DNA of 5,448 nucleotides from Candidatus Diapherotrites archaeon CG08_land_8_20_14_0_20_34_12 (GTDB lineage Archaea > Iainarchaeota > Iainarchaeia > Iainarchaeales > 0-14-0-20-34-12). The notes under the pieces are model-generated. The model saw nothing but the letters and a program-made list of their open reading frames with translations, did not search any database and was not told the DNA's origin. A program made the position numbers and the translations under genes. Every line of letters begins with the position of its first letter. The stretch's first letter is position 1. Positions 4,966 to 5,448 of this stretch are shown here, piece by piece. The stretch spans positions 14,739 through 20,186 of the forward strand of contig PEXL01000008.1 of assembly GCA_002779065.1 (NCBI GenBank), written 5' to 3'.

Positions 4966-5448
4966 TGGTTATGGAAATAGAGATAAATTTTAACAAAAGC
5001 ATTGAAGCAAATGCCTCTGATTATTTTGAAAAAGGAAAAGAGGCAAAATCAAAAGCCTCAAGGATTAAACAAGCGATCGAAGTTAGCGAATATAAATTAG
5101 AGCAATTGGGAAAAGAAATAAAACAAAAGCAGGAAGTAAAACAAGCGCCAAAAAAATGGTACGAGAAATTCCATTGGTTTTTCTCAAGCACAGGATTTTT
5201 AGTTTTAGCTGGCCGGGATATGAAATCAAATGAGCTTCTTGTAAAAAAATATATGAAACCCAAAGATGTTTATTTTCATGCAGAGATACAGGGTGCAGCA
5301 CATTGCATTATAAAAACCGAAGGCAATGAAGTTGATGAAATTACAAAAAAAGAAGCAGCTATTTTTGCAGCAAATTTCAGTAAAGCATGGGCTGGCGGCT
5401 TATCCTCTGTGGATATCTATTCAGTAAAGCCTGAACAGGTTTCTAAGC
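4965..5448 (+). CDS. Stand-alone NFACT-R domain protein (RqcH/Rqc2/NEMF family C-terminal half), 3' end beyond window
   Basis: The NFACT-R (DUF814) domain begins at about residue 63: KKWYEKFHWFFSSTGFLVLAG, then R84-D85, NELLVKKYMKPKDVYFHAEI (89-108), QGA (109-111), and FAANFSKAWAGGLSSVDIYS with PEQVSK at the window edge. These blocks are diagnostic of the family, whose full-length members (RqcH, Rqc2, NEMF) bind the 50S/60S-peptidyl-tRNA complex in ribosome-associated quality control. Residues 4-60 correspond to the last coiled-coil part before NFACT-R (EINFNKSIEANASDYFEKGK), a basic, highly charged helical segment. The NFACT-N half, which carries the Asp-Arg motif needed for tailing, is absent. 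In the same frame a stop lies at 4932-4934, and the upstream DNA encodes a complete regulator in another frame. The ATG at 4965 or at 4971 starts the protein. It overlaps the preceding stop by one base and has no clear ribosome-binding site, so translational coupling is likely. About 161 residues are visible. Confidence 0.85.
   Translation, partial: MVMEIEINFNKSIEANASDYFEKGKEAKSKASRIKQAIEVSEYKLEQLGKEIKQKQEVKQAPKKWYEKFHWFFSSTGFLVLAGRDMKSNELLVKKYMKPKDVYFHAEIQGAAHCIIKTEGNEVDEITKKEAAIFAANFSKAWAGGLSSVDIYSVKPEQVSK

Noticed and set aside
4920..4970. Frameshift or sequencing error splitting a full-length NFACT protein.
   Set aside because: The upstream DNA encodes a complete HTH-RAM regulator rather than HhH or coiled-coil sequence, so no remnant of the N-terminal half is adjacent.
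1..5448. CRISPR arrays, insertion sequences, attachment sites, defence or toxin-antitoxin genes.
   Set aside because: No spaced direct repeats, transposase or integrase motifs, or terminal inverted repeats were seen. The genes look like ordinary chromosomal genes.

Overview
The window is AT-rich and reads as archaeal, most likely a small-genome DPANN-type lineage (Woesearchaeota or Pacearchaeota-like; this placement is inferred, not shown). The evidence is an archaeal-type topoisomerase IA with two C-terminal zinc fingers, two Lrp/AsnC-type regulators, TATA-box promoters set close to start codons (leaderless transcription), almost no strong Shine-Dalgarno sequences, and an archaeal-style NFACT-R protein. 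All protein genes are on the + strand.

Layout. (1) 3-680 is the C-terminal part of a polytopic membrane protein that enters from the left edge. (2) A well-formed TATA promoter at about 705-719 precedes an Lrp/AsnC regulator (742-1215). DNA topoisomerase I (1235-3307) follows 19 bp later, and a predicted lipoprotein of unknown function (3315-4160) starts 7 bp after topA. These three could be one transcription unit. (3) 4161-4425 is non-coding and unusually structured. It holds a 74-nt element that folds as a long imperfect helix closing two hairpins (4201-4274), a U-rich tract, a second GC-rich hairpin with its own U-run (4302-4325), and a promoter whose TATA box sits among three copies of an ATGTAC/GTACAT motif. 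(4) A divergent Lrp-like HTH regulator (4426-4965) overlaps by one base a gene (4965 to beyond 5448) that encodes only the coiled-coil end plus the NFACT-R domain of the RqcH/Rqc2/NEMF ribosome-quality-control family.

How they fit together. Topoisomerase I sets DNA topology, and the regulator in front of it may be co-expressed with it. The second regulator probably controls its own operon through the palindrome at its promoter, and it is translationally linked to the NFACT-R gene. The two points most worth following up are the NFACT-R gene, which begins de novo without the NFACT-N half, and the structured intergenic RNA, which I could not assign to any family I know.
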